From contig JAEENZ010000029.1 of NCBI GenBank assembly GCA_016283985.1, forward strand, positions 1 to 20,586: a stretch of 20,586 nt of DNA, in the 5' to 3' direction. This DNA comes from Bacteroidales bacterium (GTDB taxonomy: Bacteria; Bacteroidota; Bacteroidia; Bacteroidales; UBA932). A program made the position numbers and the translations under genes. Within the stretch, counting starts at the first letter, position 1. Every line of letters begins with the position of its first letter. This document shows positions 1 through 6,675 of the stretch, one piece after another. Under the pieces are notes generated by a model. That model was not told the DNA's origin and did not search any database. It saw only the letters and a program-made list of their open reading frames with translations.

Positions 1-2256
1 AACCAGGTCGATGGTGGGGTCTCCTGACCATGCCGGATCCTCAGGATCGGGATCCGAACTGCCGGGGACATCATCACTGACCCAACCATAGTTATCGTCA
101 GGTTCTACTACTGCATCGGCAGGGAGGTGTTTCCCATGGTAAGCGAAATACTGCTTATTAGCATCAAGTGCAAAATCTTCTGCCGTCCCGTCTATAAGGG
201 CATTCTCATCATTGGCGTCGGTTATCCTCTGCAAAGGAATGCTTATGCCGTTTACATTGGCGTGGTCAAAGCTCGTGCTTGGCGCCCAGCAGAAATAAGA
301 GAACGTCATTCCAGGCTTGCGATAATTGTTCGTAAGGATGCTGTTGGGATGCGTAAAGCCCACAACCGCACCGGATGACTCGTCGGTTATATTATTTGCA
401 ACAAGCTTGTCGTTCCAAGCTACGCTGTTCGTAATGGTAACTCCTGAGCCATGGATTGCACCGACCAGACCTCCTCTTCCTCCATAGCCAGCTTTCAAGG
501 GGATGTCACCGGAAGCAAAGCAGCGCCCGATGGTTACCCCAGCTCCGTCCGTACACCTTCCCACAAGCCCTCCGACATATCTGTAGCCCCTGACAAGCGA
601 ACATGTGGAATAACTGTTGCTGATCGTGTGCCCGGCACTGGTAATGATGCCAACCAAGCCTCCAACATTGATTGCACTGCTCGTCTTGGCCACCTCGCCG
701 GAAGTATGGCAGCGATCAATAGTAACTATGCCCGCGCCGATGCGGGCCACCAGACCACCGACGCCAGAACGGTTGTAATTGGTGCAGCCTCCTGTTATAC
801 TTACGCGTTCTGCGGAACAATCGGTGATCGAGCATCCTCCGTTGGGGACCAGCTCGCCCACCAGACCGCCTATCAAGCTGGGATTCACGTTGCCACAAGT
901 AGAAGTAAGCGTAGTATTGACAACATGACAATTTGAGATATAATCACTCTTCTTTACATAACCGGCAAGCCCTCCCACGTAATTATTTGACGATGTCAGG
1001 GTGGAGTTGCGTACAGTCACATTACGATAATTGGCCGCATGTGAAGAAGCAGCGCTGCGGCCACTAACTATCCCACTGTTTTTGTTTCCTCCTTTGACAT
1101 CCGCTCCGTCAAAAACGACGTCATGCACAAAACCATAAAGGAACCCAATAAAACCGCTGTATGCATATTTGTCCGTTGAATTGTCGACCGAAAGATTGTA
1201 AATAGTATGCCCGGCCCCGTTAAAATCAATCTGGTGAGCATCAGCATCGTTCAGCGGAGCCCAGTCAACACCGGAGAGGTCTACATCGTCCACCATCTTG
1301 AAATAAACACGCCCATCAACAAGCTCATCATGCGCCTTGTCCATCTGATGCCTGTCACCAATCAGGTAGGGATGATCGGACGTCCCATCATCATCGGAGC
1401 CGGCGAAACTCTCAATATCCGGGCAGCTGATCTTGAAGAAGTTGACCTTTCCGGAAGATAGAGTCTTGGCGCCGGCAAGTTTGCGATAGGCTGTGTATTT
1501 GTCGTGGACATCATCCGAAACCTGAAATTGGAAGAGAAGTTCCGTATCCGCTGGGATATCCACATTACCCGCAGGGAGGGTGGCATAGACTGTCACAATT
1601 TTGCTATCTCCAGCCACACCAGGAGTAGTAATTGTCACGGAGAGTTCATCATCGCCGTCAAAGATATCGACGGAAGACTTCACGATGACCTTCTGCACCG
1701 CATCGGCCATGGCCGCCGTAGGCATCTGGGCACGGATTCGGAGCACTGAGGATGATTCCAGGGTGCCGCCGCCGTTAGACGTTGCCCATGACTGCGAGAA
1801 GGTAGCGCCATCGTATTTGTTGACACCGCTTAGCGTGGCGGCATATCCAAGATGGGCTGTACTGCCATCGGATGCCTGGGTCTGGCTGGTGAAGCCGCCG
1901 GGCAGATTGCTGGTGAGGCAGATATTGTAGCTCGTGGCGCCCGCCAGCGGGGAAATATCCGCAGCGGAGAACTCCGCTGATGCCGTTCCGGCACCGGATT
2001 TATACGTAAACTCTACCCTCTTGGTATCGTCCGCCGCATTCTCCACAGTGATGGCATCAGTGCTTTCCCACGTGAGTTTCACAACGCCATCTGGGTTGCT
2101 ATCCTGCTCAAGCTCAACTTTGGTGAGGCCATCTGCGGGGATTGAAACCGATATGGTTGCCGGGATGGCTTCCGAGCTTTCCACTATGGGTGTGTCCTTT
2201 GCGCAAGCCGCAAATATGGCGGCAGCAGCGATAGTTAAAACAATACTCTTTTTCAT
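1..2256 (-). CDS. GLUG-repeat surface lipoprotein, 3' end beyond the window; probable GLUG-NAGPA fusion
   Basis: The frame is open for 752 codons from the ATG at 2256 to base 1 with no stop; I translated it by hand. A signal peptide ends in a lipobox (IFAAC, Cys18) followed by AKD, so it should be an outer-membrane lipoprotein. Residues about 30-280 form a beta-rich N-terminal module shared with the proteins at 6676-8811 and 3669-6464 (LTWESTDAITV, HLGYAATLSGVNKYDGATF, VYATLPAGNVDIPADTELLFQF). A GLUG entry segment follows (HPYLIGDRHQM, YFKMVDDVDLSG), then about seven GLUG-like units built on GGLVG. The last residues, a Pro/Asp/Glu linker then PAWSGDPTIDLV, resemble the linker and start of the phosphodiester glycosidase domain at 9773-11089 (EEPWSDEPTLDF). 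I infer that such a domain lies beyond the edge. The gene begins 19 bases after a micro-protein gene. The ligand is unknown. Confidence 0.88.
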   Translation of the reverse strand, partial: MKKSIVLTIAAAAIFAACAKDTPIVESSEAIPATISVSIPADGLTKVELEQDSNPDGVVKLTWESTDAITVENAADDTKRVEFTYKSGAGTASAEFSAADISPLAGATSYNICLTSNLPGGFTSQTQASDGSTAHLGYAATLSGVNKYDGATFSQSWATSNGGGTLESSSVLRIRAQMPTAAMADAVQKVIVKSSVDIFDGDDELSVTITTPGVAGDSKIVTVYATLPAGNVDIPADTELLFQFQVSDDVHDKYTAYRKLAGAKTLSSGKVNFFKISCPDIESFAGSDDDGTSDHPYLIGDRHQMDKAHDELVDGRVYFKMVDDVDLSGVDWAPLNDADAHQIDFNGAGHTIYNLSVDNSTDKYAYSGFIGFLYGFVHDVVFDGADVKGGNKNSGIVSGRSAASSHAANYRNVTVRNSTLTSSNNYVGGLAGYVKKSDYISNCHVVNTTLTSTCGNVNPSLIGGLVGELVPNGGCSITDCSAERVSITGGCTNYNRSGVGGLVARIGAGIVTIDRCHTSGEVAKTSSAINVGGLVGIITSAGHTISNSYSTCSLVRGYRYVGGLVGRCTDGAGVTIGRCFASGDIPLKAGYGGRGGLVGAIHGSGVTITNSVAWNDKLVANNITDESSGAVVGFTHPNSILTNNYRKPGMTFSYFCWAPSTSFDHANVNGISIPLQRITDANDENALIDGTAEDFALDANKQYFAYHGKHLPADAVVEPDDNYGWVSDDVPGSSDPDPEDPAWSGDPTIDLV

Positions 2257-2275
2257 GGCTTGTCCTTCCTTTTTG

Positions 2276-2407
2276 CTAAAATCCTTCATCAATTATTCCG
2301 TTGGGATCCATGTTTTCGAGTGAACCATCCGGGCTGCCTTGCAGCAGGTTCTGCAAGGATAAGAGTCTGACCATTTCGGTCATGGGAGCGATGTAAGTTG
2401 TTTTCAC
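2276..2407 (-). CDS. micro-protein 1 (43 aa), upstream of a GLUG lipoprotein
   Basis: This short frame starts with GTG at 2407 and ends with TAG at 2276-2278; an in-frame TAA lies just upstream of the GTG and no ATG is available. The product can be aligned to the micro-proteins at 6480-6641 and 8824-8985 by three conserved blocks: TYIAPMTEMVRL near the start, GSPDGSLENM in the middle and IIDEGF at the end. It has no membrane segment and no lipobox. As in the other two cases it sits just upstream (19 bases) of a GLUG lipoprotein gene on the same strand. The conserved blocks, not length, are the reason to believe it is translated. Function unknown. The GTG start is the least certain point. Confidence 0.62.
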   Translation of the reverse strand: MKTTYIAPMTEMVRLLSLQNLLQGSPDGSLENMDPNGIIDEGF

Positions 2408-2482
2408 GGTGATTGTGGTTATTTACATTATAAATGTAAGTATTTAGCCGGAATACACACAAAAAAAGAATAATCATAACGG

Positions 2483-2511
2483 CAAACCTATTCTTTTTAA
2501 GTTTAAGCAAA
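2483..2511 (-). promoter_or_regulatory. candidate Bacteroidetes-type promoter for micro-protein 1 and its GLUG gene
   Basis: Read on the minus strand, TAGGTTTG (2490-2483) matches the Bacteroidetes -7 consensus TAnnTTTG exactly. TTTG (2511-2508) lies 17 bases upstream; the known spacing to the -33 element is usually 19-21, so the fit is imperfect. It lies about 75 bases upstream of the GTG at 2407, in the only place where the leftmost unit could acquire its own promoter after the plus-strand gene at 2629-3546 broke the series. Confidence 0.4.
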
Positions 2512-2532
2512 CCATAAGATTTTTCTTATGGT
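2511..2532. repeat. perfect 9-bp inverted repeat in the divergent intergenic region
   Basis: ACCATAAGA (2511-2519) and TCTTATGGT (2524-2532) are exact inverted copies around a TTTT loop. The repeat lies between two divergently transcribed genes, abuts the candidate -33 element of the minus-strand promoter and is about 40 bases upstream of the candidate plus-strand promoter. An operator for a dimeric regulator is possible. A terminator is less likely, because no gene on either strand ends into it. Confidence 0.5.
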
Positions 2533-2570
2533 CTCTTTAAATTATTTCTTGTTTAAGTTTGGCGAAGATA

Positions 2571-2602
2571 TTTGGAGTCTCGGGGGTTTGAGTATATTAT
2601 TG
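2571..2602 (+). promoter_or_regulatory. candidate promoter for the Rpn-family gene
   Basis: TTTG at 2571-2574 is followed after 20 bases by TATTATTG at 2595-2602, which matches seven of eight positions of the pattern TAnnTTTG (six fixed, two free). The spacing is that expected for the Bacteroidetes primary sigma factor, and the start codon at 2629 lies 26 bases downstream. There is no other support. Confidence 0.35.
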
Positions 2603-2628
2603 CCGTTCCATTTTAAACTTATATCATT

Positions 2629-3546
2629 ATGGAACAGAAATTTGCCAACATCCTTTTCGACGACGCCTTCAAGGTGGTCGTCTGCGCTCCCGGAAATGAG
2701 GAACTCCTCGCCAGAATCATCGAACTCATGGTCCCAGGGAAAACCGTTACCGGCCTGGAACTCAGGGAAAAAGAAAACCACGGTTTGTCCGTTTCGGATA
2801 AAATCACTAATTTTGACCTGTTCTGCACCAGCGACACAGGTGAACAGTTCATCGTTGAGATGCAATTCTCGCCACAGAACAACTACGCCGACAGGATGCT
2901 GTGCTATGCCACATATCCTATTCGCGCGCAATTGTCCAAGAAACTGGCGGAGCGTAGAGAGAAAGCAGAGAAGGGCGGAAGCCTGGACAAGATGGACTAT
3001 GGTCTGATGCCGGTCTACGTGATCAGCCTGCTGAACTTCAGCATTAGGCACGAAAGCGGCGATGTGCTGGAGAACGGACTCGTGAGCAGGTATGCCATCC
3101 GGAACGCACGGAACGGAGAGTTGATGACGGAGGCACTGCAGTTCGTCTACCTCGAACTGGGACGGCTGAAGATGACCAAGGACGAGCCGCAGCAGTGCAG
3201 GACGCTGCTGGAGAAATTCGCGTTTTCGCTGAAGTACATGCACGAGCTGCCGGAGCGCCCGGTAGGTTTCGAGGAAGACATCCTGAAGATGTTGTACAAT
3301 GCCGCCGAATTCGCCAACATGCCGGTTGAGCGACAAACTGAATACGAAATAGTCATGAGAAACGAACTGGACATCATAGCCGAAAAGAACTATGCTCGCG
3401 AGGAAGGACGAGTGGAAGGACGAGCTGAAGGTAAATCTAAAGCCAGCCTGGAGATTGCGGAAAAGTTGCTTCAGGAAGGTATTCCTATTGAAGTGGTTCA
3501 ACGCGCCACCGGCCTGAGCAAGGAGGAGATTGAGGAGCTGAGGTAA
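2629..3546 (+). CDS. Rpn family recombination-promoting nuclease / putative transposase (PD-(D/E)XK)
   Basis: The 305-residue product has the typical length and layout of the Rpn/PDDEXK_2 family (E. coli RpnA-E relatives), DNA endonucleases that promote RecA-independent recombination. The N-terminus (FANILFDDAFKVVV) leads into the nuclease core NFDLFCTSDTGEQFIVEMQF, giving a D63...E77-x-Q79 active site. An all-helical middle part follows. The C-terminal tail has the family hallmark: EGRVEGRAEG (about residues 258-267), then EIAEKLLQEGI and ATGLSKEEIEELR. It is the only clear gene on the plus strand and splits a run of minus-strand lipoprotein genes. It has its own candidate promoter and faces the gene at 3669-6464 across a shared hairpin. 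I found no terminal inverted repeats or target duplication, so how it arrived is not visible. It may act on DNA rather than transpose. Confidence 0.9.
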   Translation: MEQKFANILFDDAFKVVVCAPGNEELLARIIELMVPGKTVTGLELREKENHGLSVSDKITNFDLFCTSDTGEQFIVEMQFSPQNNYADRMLCYATYPIRAQLSKKLAERREKAEKGGSLDKMDYGLMPVYVISLLNFSIRHESGDVLENGLVSRYAIRNARNGELMTEALQFVYLELGRLKMTKDEPQQCRTLLEKFAFSLKYMHELPERPVGFEEDILKMLYNAAEFANMPVERQTEYEIVMRNELDIIAEKNYAREEGRVEGRAEGKSKASLEIAEKLLQEGIPIEVVQRATGLSKEEIEELR

Positions 3547-3590
3547 AAGGGCGTTCCCGGGAAAGCATTGAATCAAAGACGATTACAAAT

Positions 3591-3620
3591 TCAGGGGTGC
3601 TTGAAATCAAGCACCCCTGA
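3591..3620. terminator. bidirectional hairpin terminator between convergent genes
   Basis: TCAGGGGTGCTTGA (3591-3604) and TCAAGCACCCCTGA (3607-3620) are a perfect 14-base inverted repeat with AA between them, so the stem would be about 12 bp with a small loop. It sits 44 bases after the stop of the Rpn-family gene and 48 bases after the stop of the minus-strand GLUG gene, where both need termination. There is no long T run on either side, so termination efficiency is uncertain. Confidence 0.7.
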
Positions 3621-3668
3621 TTGCATAAGTTGCAGCTAGTCAAAGACTTGCCGGGAATGCGGCAACGA

Positions 3669-6464
3669 TTACGGCTTAGGTTCCCAAGCAAGGTGAGGAC
3701 GGTTGTCGCCCCAGGTGAGATCCCAGACAGCCTTCGAACTTCCGTCTAGTATGCTATCCCAGCCAAGAGCGGTTGCCTGAGTGTTGATATCATCCGTTGT
3801 GCCAAAGTAATTTCCGTCAGGAACAGGCGTTGAAACAGTAACTGTTGTGTTGTAAATAAAATTCGTCAGACTGCTTGTGTTACAGGCTATTATTCCAGAA
3901 TAGATATTATCTTTTGCGCCTGCATTTCCAATGAAAACTGCACAGAGGTCAGGTTTATTAAAATCAGCAGCCGAATTAGTGTAACAATTGTTGACGGTTA
4001 TGGCTACATTAATTGAACCAATGAAGCATCCGGAATATCTGTATGCTTCCACAGCCCCAGTTGAATAACAATTATTGATTGTAACTGTTCCGCTTTCAAT
4101 TCTTCCGATTAATCCTCCCACATGTGCACTATTACTCGTGCCCTTAGGAACCTTTGCATAGCCTGAAGCATAACAACTTTCAATTGTTATAGCGTTCTCA
4201 CCAGCATCAATAAACCCAATCAATCCTCCATCATAGAATTTATAACCATCTGTATTGCCAGAAGCGCAATTCTTTTCGAATTTAACGACATTGGTTAAAA
4301 TACCCGCAAAACCTCCATTCTTAAATCCTCCCGAAGAAGCATCCACATCTCCTGAGGCTGAATTACCGATTATAGTTCCTCCTGATACCTTCCCTACAAA
4401 ACCACCATTAAGGTACGCTCCGTTTGTGTTGATATCTCCTGATGAAGAATTATTAGTAACAGTTCCTCCGGTTATTTGTCCTGCGAAGCCGCCATTACAA
4501 CCATAATCCGCTGATTGTCCACCAGCCGATGTAACACTGCCTGAAGCCGTATTACTATTTGTGGTTCCTCCGGTGATCTGGCCCGCAAATCCACCAAGAT
4601 ATTGACTTTCCTTAACACTACCTATCACATTTGCAGAGGAATTGTTGCTTGATGGGGAGGCACTTTCAATTGATCCTGCAAACCCACCGACATAGGTGCT
4701 GACAGCTGTAATAGTACCAGCGTTTACGTTATTTTGTGCAACTCCTGCCCGCATTCTGCCACTAAATCCCCCAAGGTAGGAAGCCCCGCTCACATCGCAC
4801 AAAACCTTGTTGTTTTCCTCATACCCATATTGAAAAACGCCAGAAAGACCACCCTTGTAGTTACCTGAGACAGCGCCATTTGGACCTGCAACAATACACT
4901 TTTTTTCGTTATTATCAGCATCATAACCCACTTTGTTATTTTGGAAACGGCCGCGATTTTGATAGCCGACCAACCCACCGGTATAACTATCAGAATAAAT
5001 CAGTGAAGATTCAACCGTACAATTTTGAATAATACAAGAATAGTTACTTACATGCACGTATCCAAACCCACCGCCAGTATAGGTATAATCGCCGACAGGA
5101 GATGAAACAAGAGTGTTTATGACATGGCAGCCATCAAAAGTGGAAAGTGTGGAAACCTCGCCGACTAGGCCACCTACATATTTCTTGGAGGCCGTGGCGG
5201 TAGAAGTTAGTGTGCTATGGTAGGTCAGCGGCTCGCCGGAAGGAGCGTCGCCAGCGACGGTGACGCCGGAAACGGTGCTTGCAGCAGTGTTACAGGTATT
5301 GGCGAGAATACCGACGGTTTCGGCGCTAGAGACGACAGAATTGTAGAGCGTCAGATTATATATGTTACCGTTGAGGTCAGCGAATAGCGGAGCACGCATA
5401 TTGCTGATCTTCTTATTATTACCATTAAGGTCAATAATCTTGGTTCCCTCGGCATTCAGGCTGGTCCAGGAGACACTGGTCATATCAATGTCATCCACCA
5501 ATTTATAGTATTGCTTGGTGGTAGTAAGGGAAATGGCCTGCATCTGATGCTGATCCCCAATCAGGAATGCCTTTACGGCTGTGGACCCATCGCAGGTCGA
5601 AGGTCCAGCGTGCATAGCAATATTCGAGCAGTCAAGACCCATATATTTCGTATAGCCGGACTGGACGAAGATGGTGCCGGAAGCGAAGTGTCTGAAGGCG
5701 GTGTACTTGTCGTATTCATTGCCACCGTCCATTTCAAACTGCACAAGCAGATCCATGTCAGCGGCAAGGGTAATATCTCCGGCAGGGAGCATGGCATAGA
5801 CATCCAGTTTGTTATCCGTGCCCGTAGTACCTGCGGAGGTCAGCGTCACCGTGAGGGTGTTGCTGCCATTGAAGATATTTGCAGTGGATTTGAAGATAAC
5901 TTTCTTAACACCAGCGGCGACGGCTGCAGGAAGCAGGGCGCGCAGCTGCAGTACTGAAGACTGTGCGAAAGTTGCACCATGCGAACTTGCCCAGGCGGAG
6001 GAGAAAGTTGCTCCTTCGAAAGTGTCGGCTCCGGTAAGAGACACGCTGTAGCCAACCTCGCTGGGATCGCCATCAGCAGGCTGAAGCTGATTGTTCAGGT
6101 CGCCAGGAACGTTCGTGTAAGTAATGTTGTAAGGGCCGGCCCCGGGATCTTCTCCCTGGAAAGTAGCCGTCAGGCCATCTCCAGAGATGCTTCCGGTCTT
6201 GACGGTGAATGTCTTGCTGTTGACGGTAATCTCATCGCCTTCCTCCCAGGAAAGCTTGGTAAGGCGCATTTTGCCTGCACCGTTGTCAGCTTCGGTAATG
6301 GATACCTTTGTATTGAGACCCTCGGAAGGAATAGAAGCGGTGATGCTAACCAGTTTTTCTGCAACGGGTTCATTCCCAGGTACTTCTTCCTGAACGCGAG
6401 CCTCTTTATCGCATGCGACAAACGCAATCAAAGAGGCGATGGTAATGTAAAGATACTTTTTCAT
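3669..6464 (-). CDS. large GLUG-repeat surface lipoprotein (931 aa, about 13 repeat units)
   Basis: Signal peptide with lipobox AFVAC (Cys18) followed by DKE. Residues about 36-285 are the N-terminal module shared with the proteins at 6676-8811 and 1-2256 (LSWEEGDEITV, DTFEGATFSSAWASS, DVYAMLPAGDITLAADMDLL). The GLUG entry (AFLIGDQHQMQA, KLVDDIDMTSVSW) comes at about 298-333. About 13 GLUG-like units follow from residue 430, roughly twice the number in its neighbours, including near-identical GGFAGQITGGT blocks in tandem. The C-terminal cap (GNYFGTTDDINTQATALGWD) is shared with the other complete GLUG proteins. GLUG repeats are known from bacterial surface and adhesin-like proteins; a binding or adhesive role is inferred. 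The gene starts 15 bases after a micro-protein gene, with a GGGGGCAGG ribosome-binding site. Base composition drops sharply where the repeats begin (see findings). Confidence 0.9.
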   Translation of the reverse strand: MKKYLYITIASLIAFVACDKEARVQEEVPGNEPVAEKLVSITASIPSEGLNTKVSITEADNGAGKMRLTKLSWEEGDEITVNSKTFTVKTGSISGDGLTATFQGEDPGAGPYNITYTNVPGDLNNQLQPADGDPSEVGYSVSLTGADTFEGATFSSAWASSHGATFAQSSVLQLRALLPAAVAAGVKKVIFKSTANIFNGSNTLTVTLTSAGTTGTDNKLDVYAMLPAGDITLAADMDLLVQFEMDGGNEYDKYTAFRHFASGTIFVQSGYTKYMGLDCSNIAMHAGPSTCDGSTAVKAFLIGDQHQMQAISLTTTKQYYKLVDDIDMTSVSWTSLNAEGTKIIDLNGNNKKISNMRAPLFADLNGNIYNLTLYNSVVSSAETVGILANTCNTAASTVSGVTVAGDAPSGEPLTYHSTLTSTATASKKYVGGLVGEVSTLSTFDGCHVINTLVSSPVGDYTYTGGGFGYVHVSNYSCIIQNCTVESSLIYSDSYTGGLVGYQNRGRFQNNKVGYDADNNEKKCIVAGPNGAVSGNYKGGLSGVFQYGYEENNKVLCDVSGASYLGGFSGRMRAGVAQNNVNAGTITAVSTYVGGFAGSIESASPSSNNSSANVIGSVKESQYLGGFAGQITGGTTNSNTASGSVTSAGGQSADYGCNGGFAGQITGGTVTNNSSSGDINTNGAYLNGGFVGKVSGGTIIGNSASGDVDASSGGFKNGGFAGILTNVVKFEKNCASGNTDGYKFYDGGLIGFIDAGENAITIESCYASGYAKVPKGTSNSAHVGGLIGRIESGTVTINNCYSTGAVEAYRYSGCFIGSINVAITVNNCYTNSAADFNKPDLCAVFIGNAGAKDNIYSGIIACNTSSLTNFIYNTTVTVSTPVPDGNYFGTTDDINTQATALGWDSILDGSSKAVWDLTWGDNRPHLAWEPKP

Positions 6465-6479
6465 AATCCTGCCCCCTTT

Positions 6480-6641
6480 TTAATCATCCAGTTCGTTGAT
6501 TAGATCGTTAGTGGCAAGATTCTGCAGTCCTCCGTTCGGGCTGGCGTCCTGCATGCAGGGACCGCCTTGCAACTCGATGGTTTCAGTTACGGGGGAGAGG
6601 TATTTACCCCCCCCCATTTTGTTTAATTGATTGATTTTCAT
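6480..6641 (-). CDS. micro-protein 2 (53 aa) with a G9 tract near its start
   Basis: I take the ATG at 6641 as start. An in-frame TTG at 6674 is only 1 base from the preceding stop and looks unreal. A second ATG at 6617, directly before the G run, would give 45 residues and aligns best with micro-protein 3 (M-GGGKYLSP against M-IKKEYLSP). Conserved blocks are KYLSPVTETIEL, ASPNGGLQNL and LINELDD, matching the products at 2276-2407 and 8824-8985. There is no signal peptide or membrane segment, and the C-terminus is acidic. It lies 34 bases after one GLUG gene and 15 bases before the next, so it is almost certainly co-transcribed. Function unknown; I recall similar short Bacteroidales hypotheticals but cannot name a family. 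Confidence 0.72.
   Translation of the reverse strand: MKINQLNKMGGGKYLSPVTETIELQGGPCMQDASPNGGLQNLATNDLINELDD
6607..6615. repeat. homopolymeric run of nine C (G9 on the coding strand)
   Basis: Nine consecutive Cs on the plus strand read as ATGGGGGGGGGTAAA on the coding strand of micro-protein 2. Gain or loss of one base would shift the frame of every residue after the third glycine. Runs like this are classic slipped-strand phase-variation sites. It could also be a sequencing or assembly length error. Confidence 0.9.
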
Positions 6642-6675
6642 GGTCTTATCTAATCTGTTCCAATACTTGTTCAAT

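Noticed and set aside
451..936. 161-codon plus-strand frame in the left GLUG gene
   Set aside because: Shadow of the repeat coding region; the minus frame is continuous through it and matches GLUG paralogues.
2289..2510. 73-codon minus-strand frame with a hydrophobic start
   Set aside because: Starts at a TTG inside the candidate promoter region and overlaps micro-protein 1 in another frame; the overlapping frame has conserved blocks and this one has none.
3399..3433. Short direct repeats GAAGGACGAG near the end of the Rpn-family gene
   Set aside because: They encode the EGR/EGK tail that is a normal family feature, not a separate repeat element.
2542..3576. 344-codon minus-strand frame opposite the Rpn-family gene
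   Set aside because: It is antisense to a gene with clear family motifs, its product resembles nothing, and it would cover both divergent promoters.
6642..6674. N-terminal extension of micro-protein 2 from a TTG at 6674
   Set aside because: TTG is a rare start, lies one base from the preceding stop, and the extra residues have no counterpart in the other two micro-proteins.
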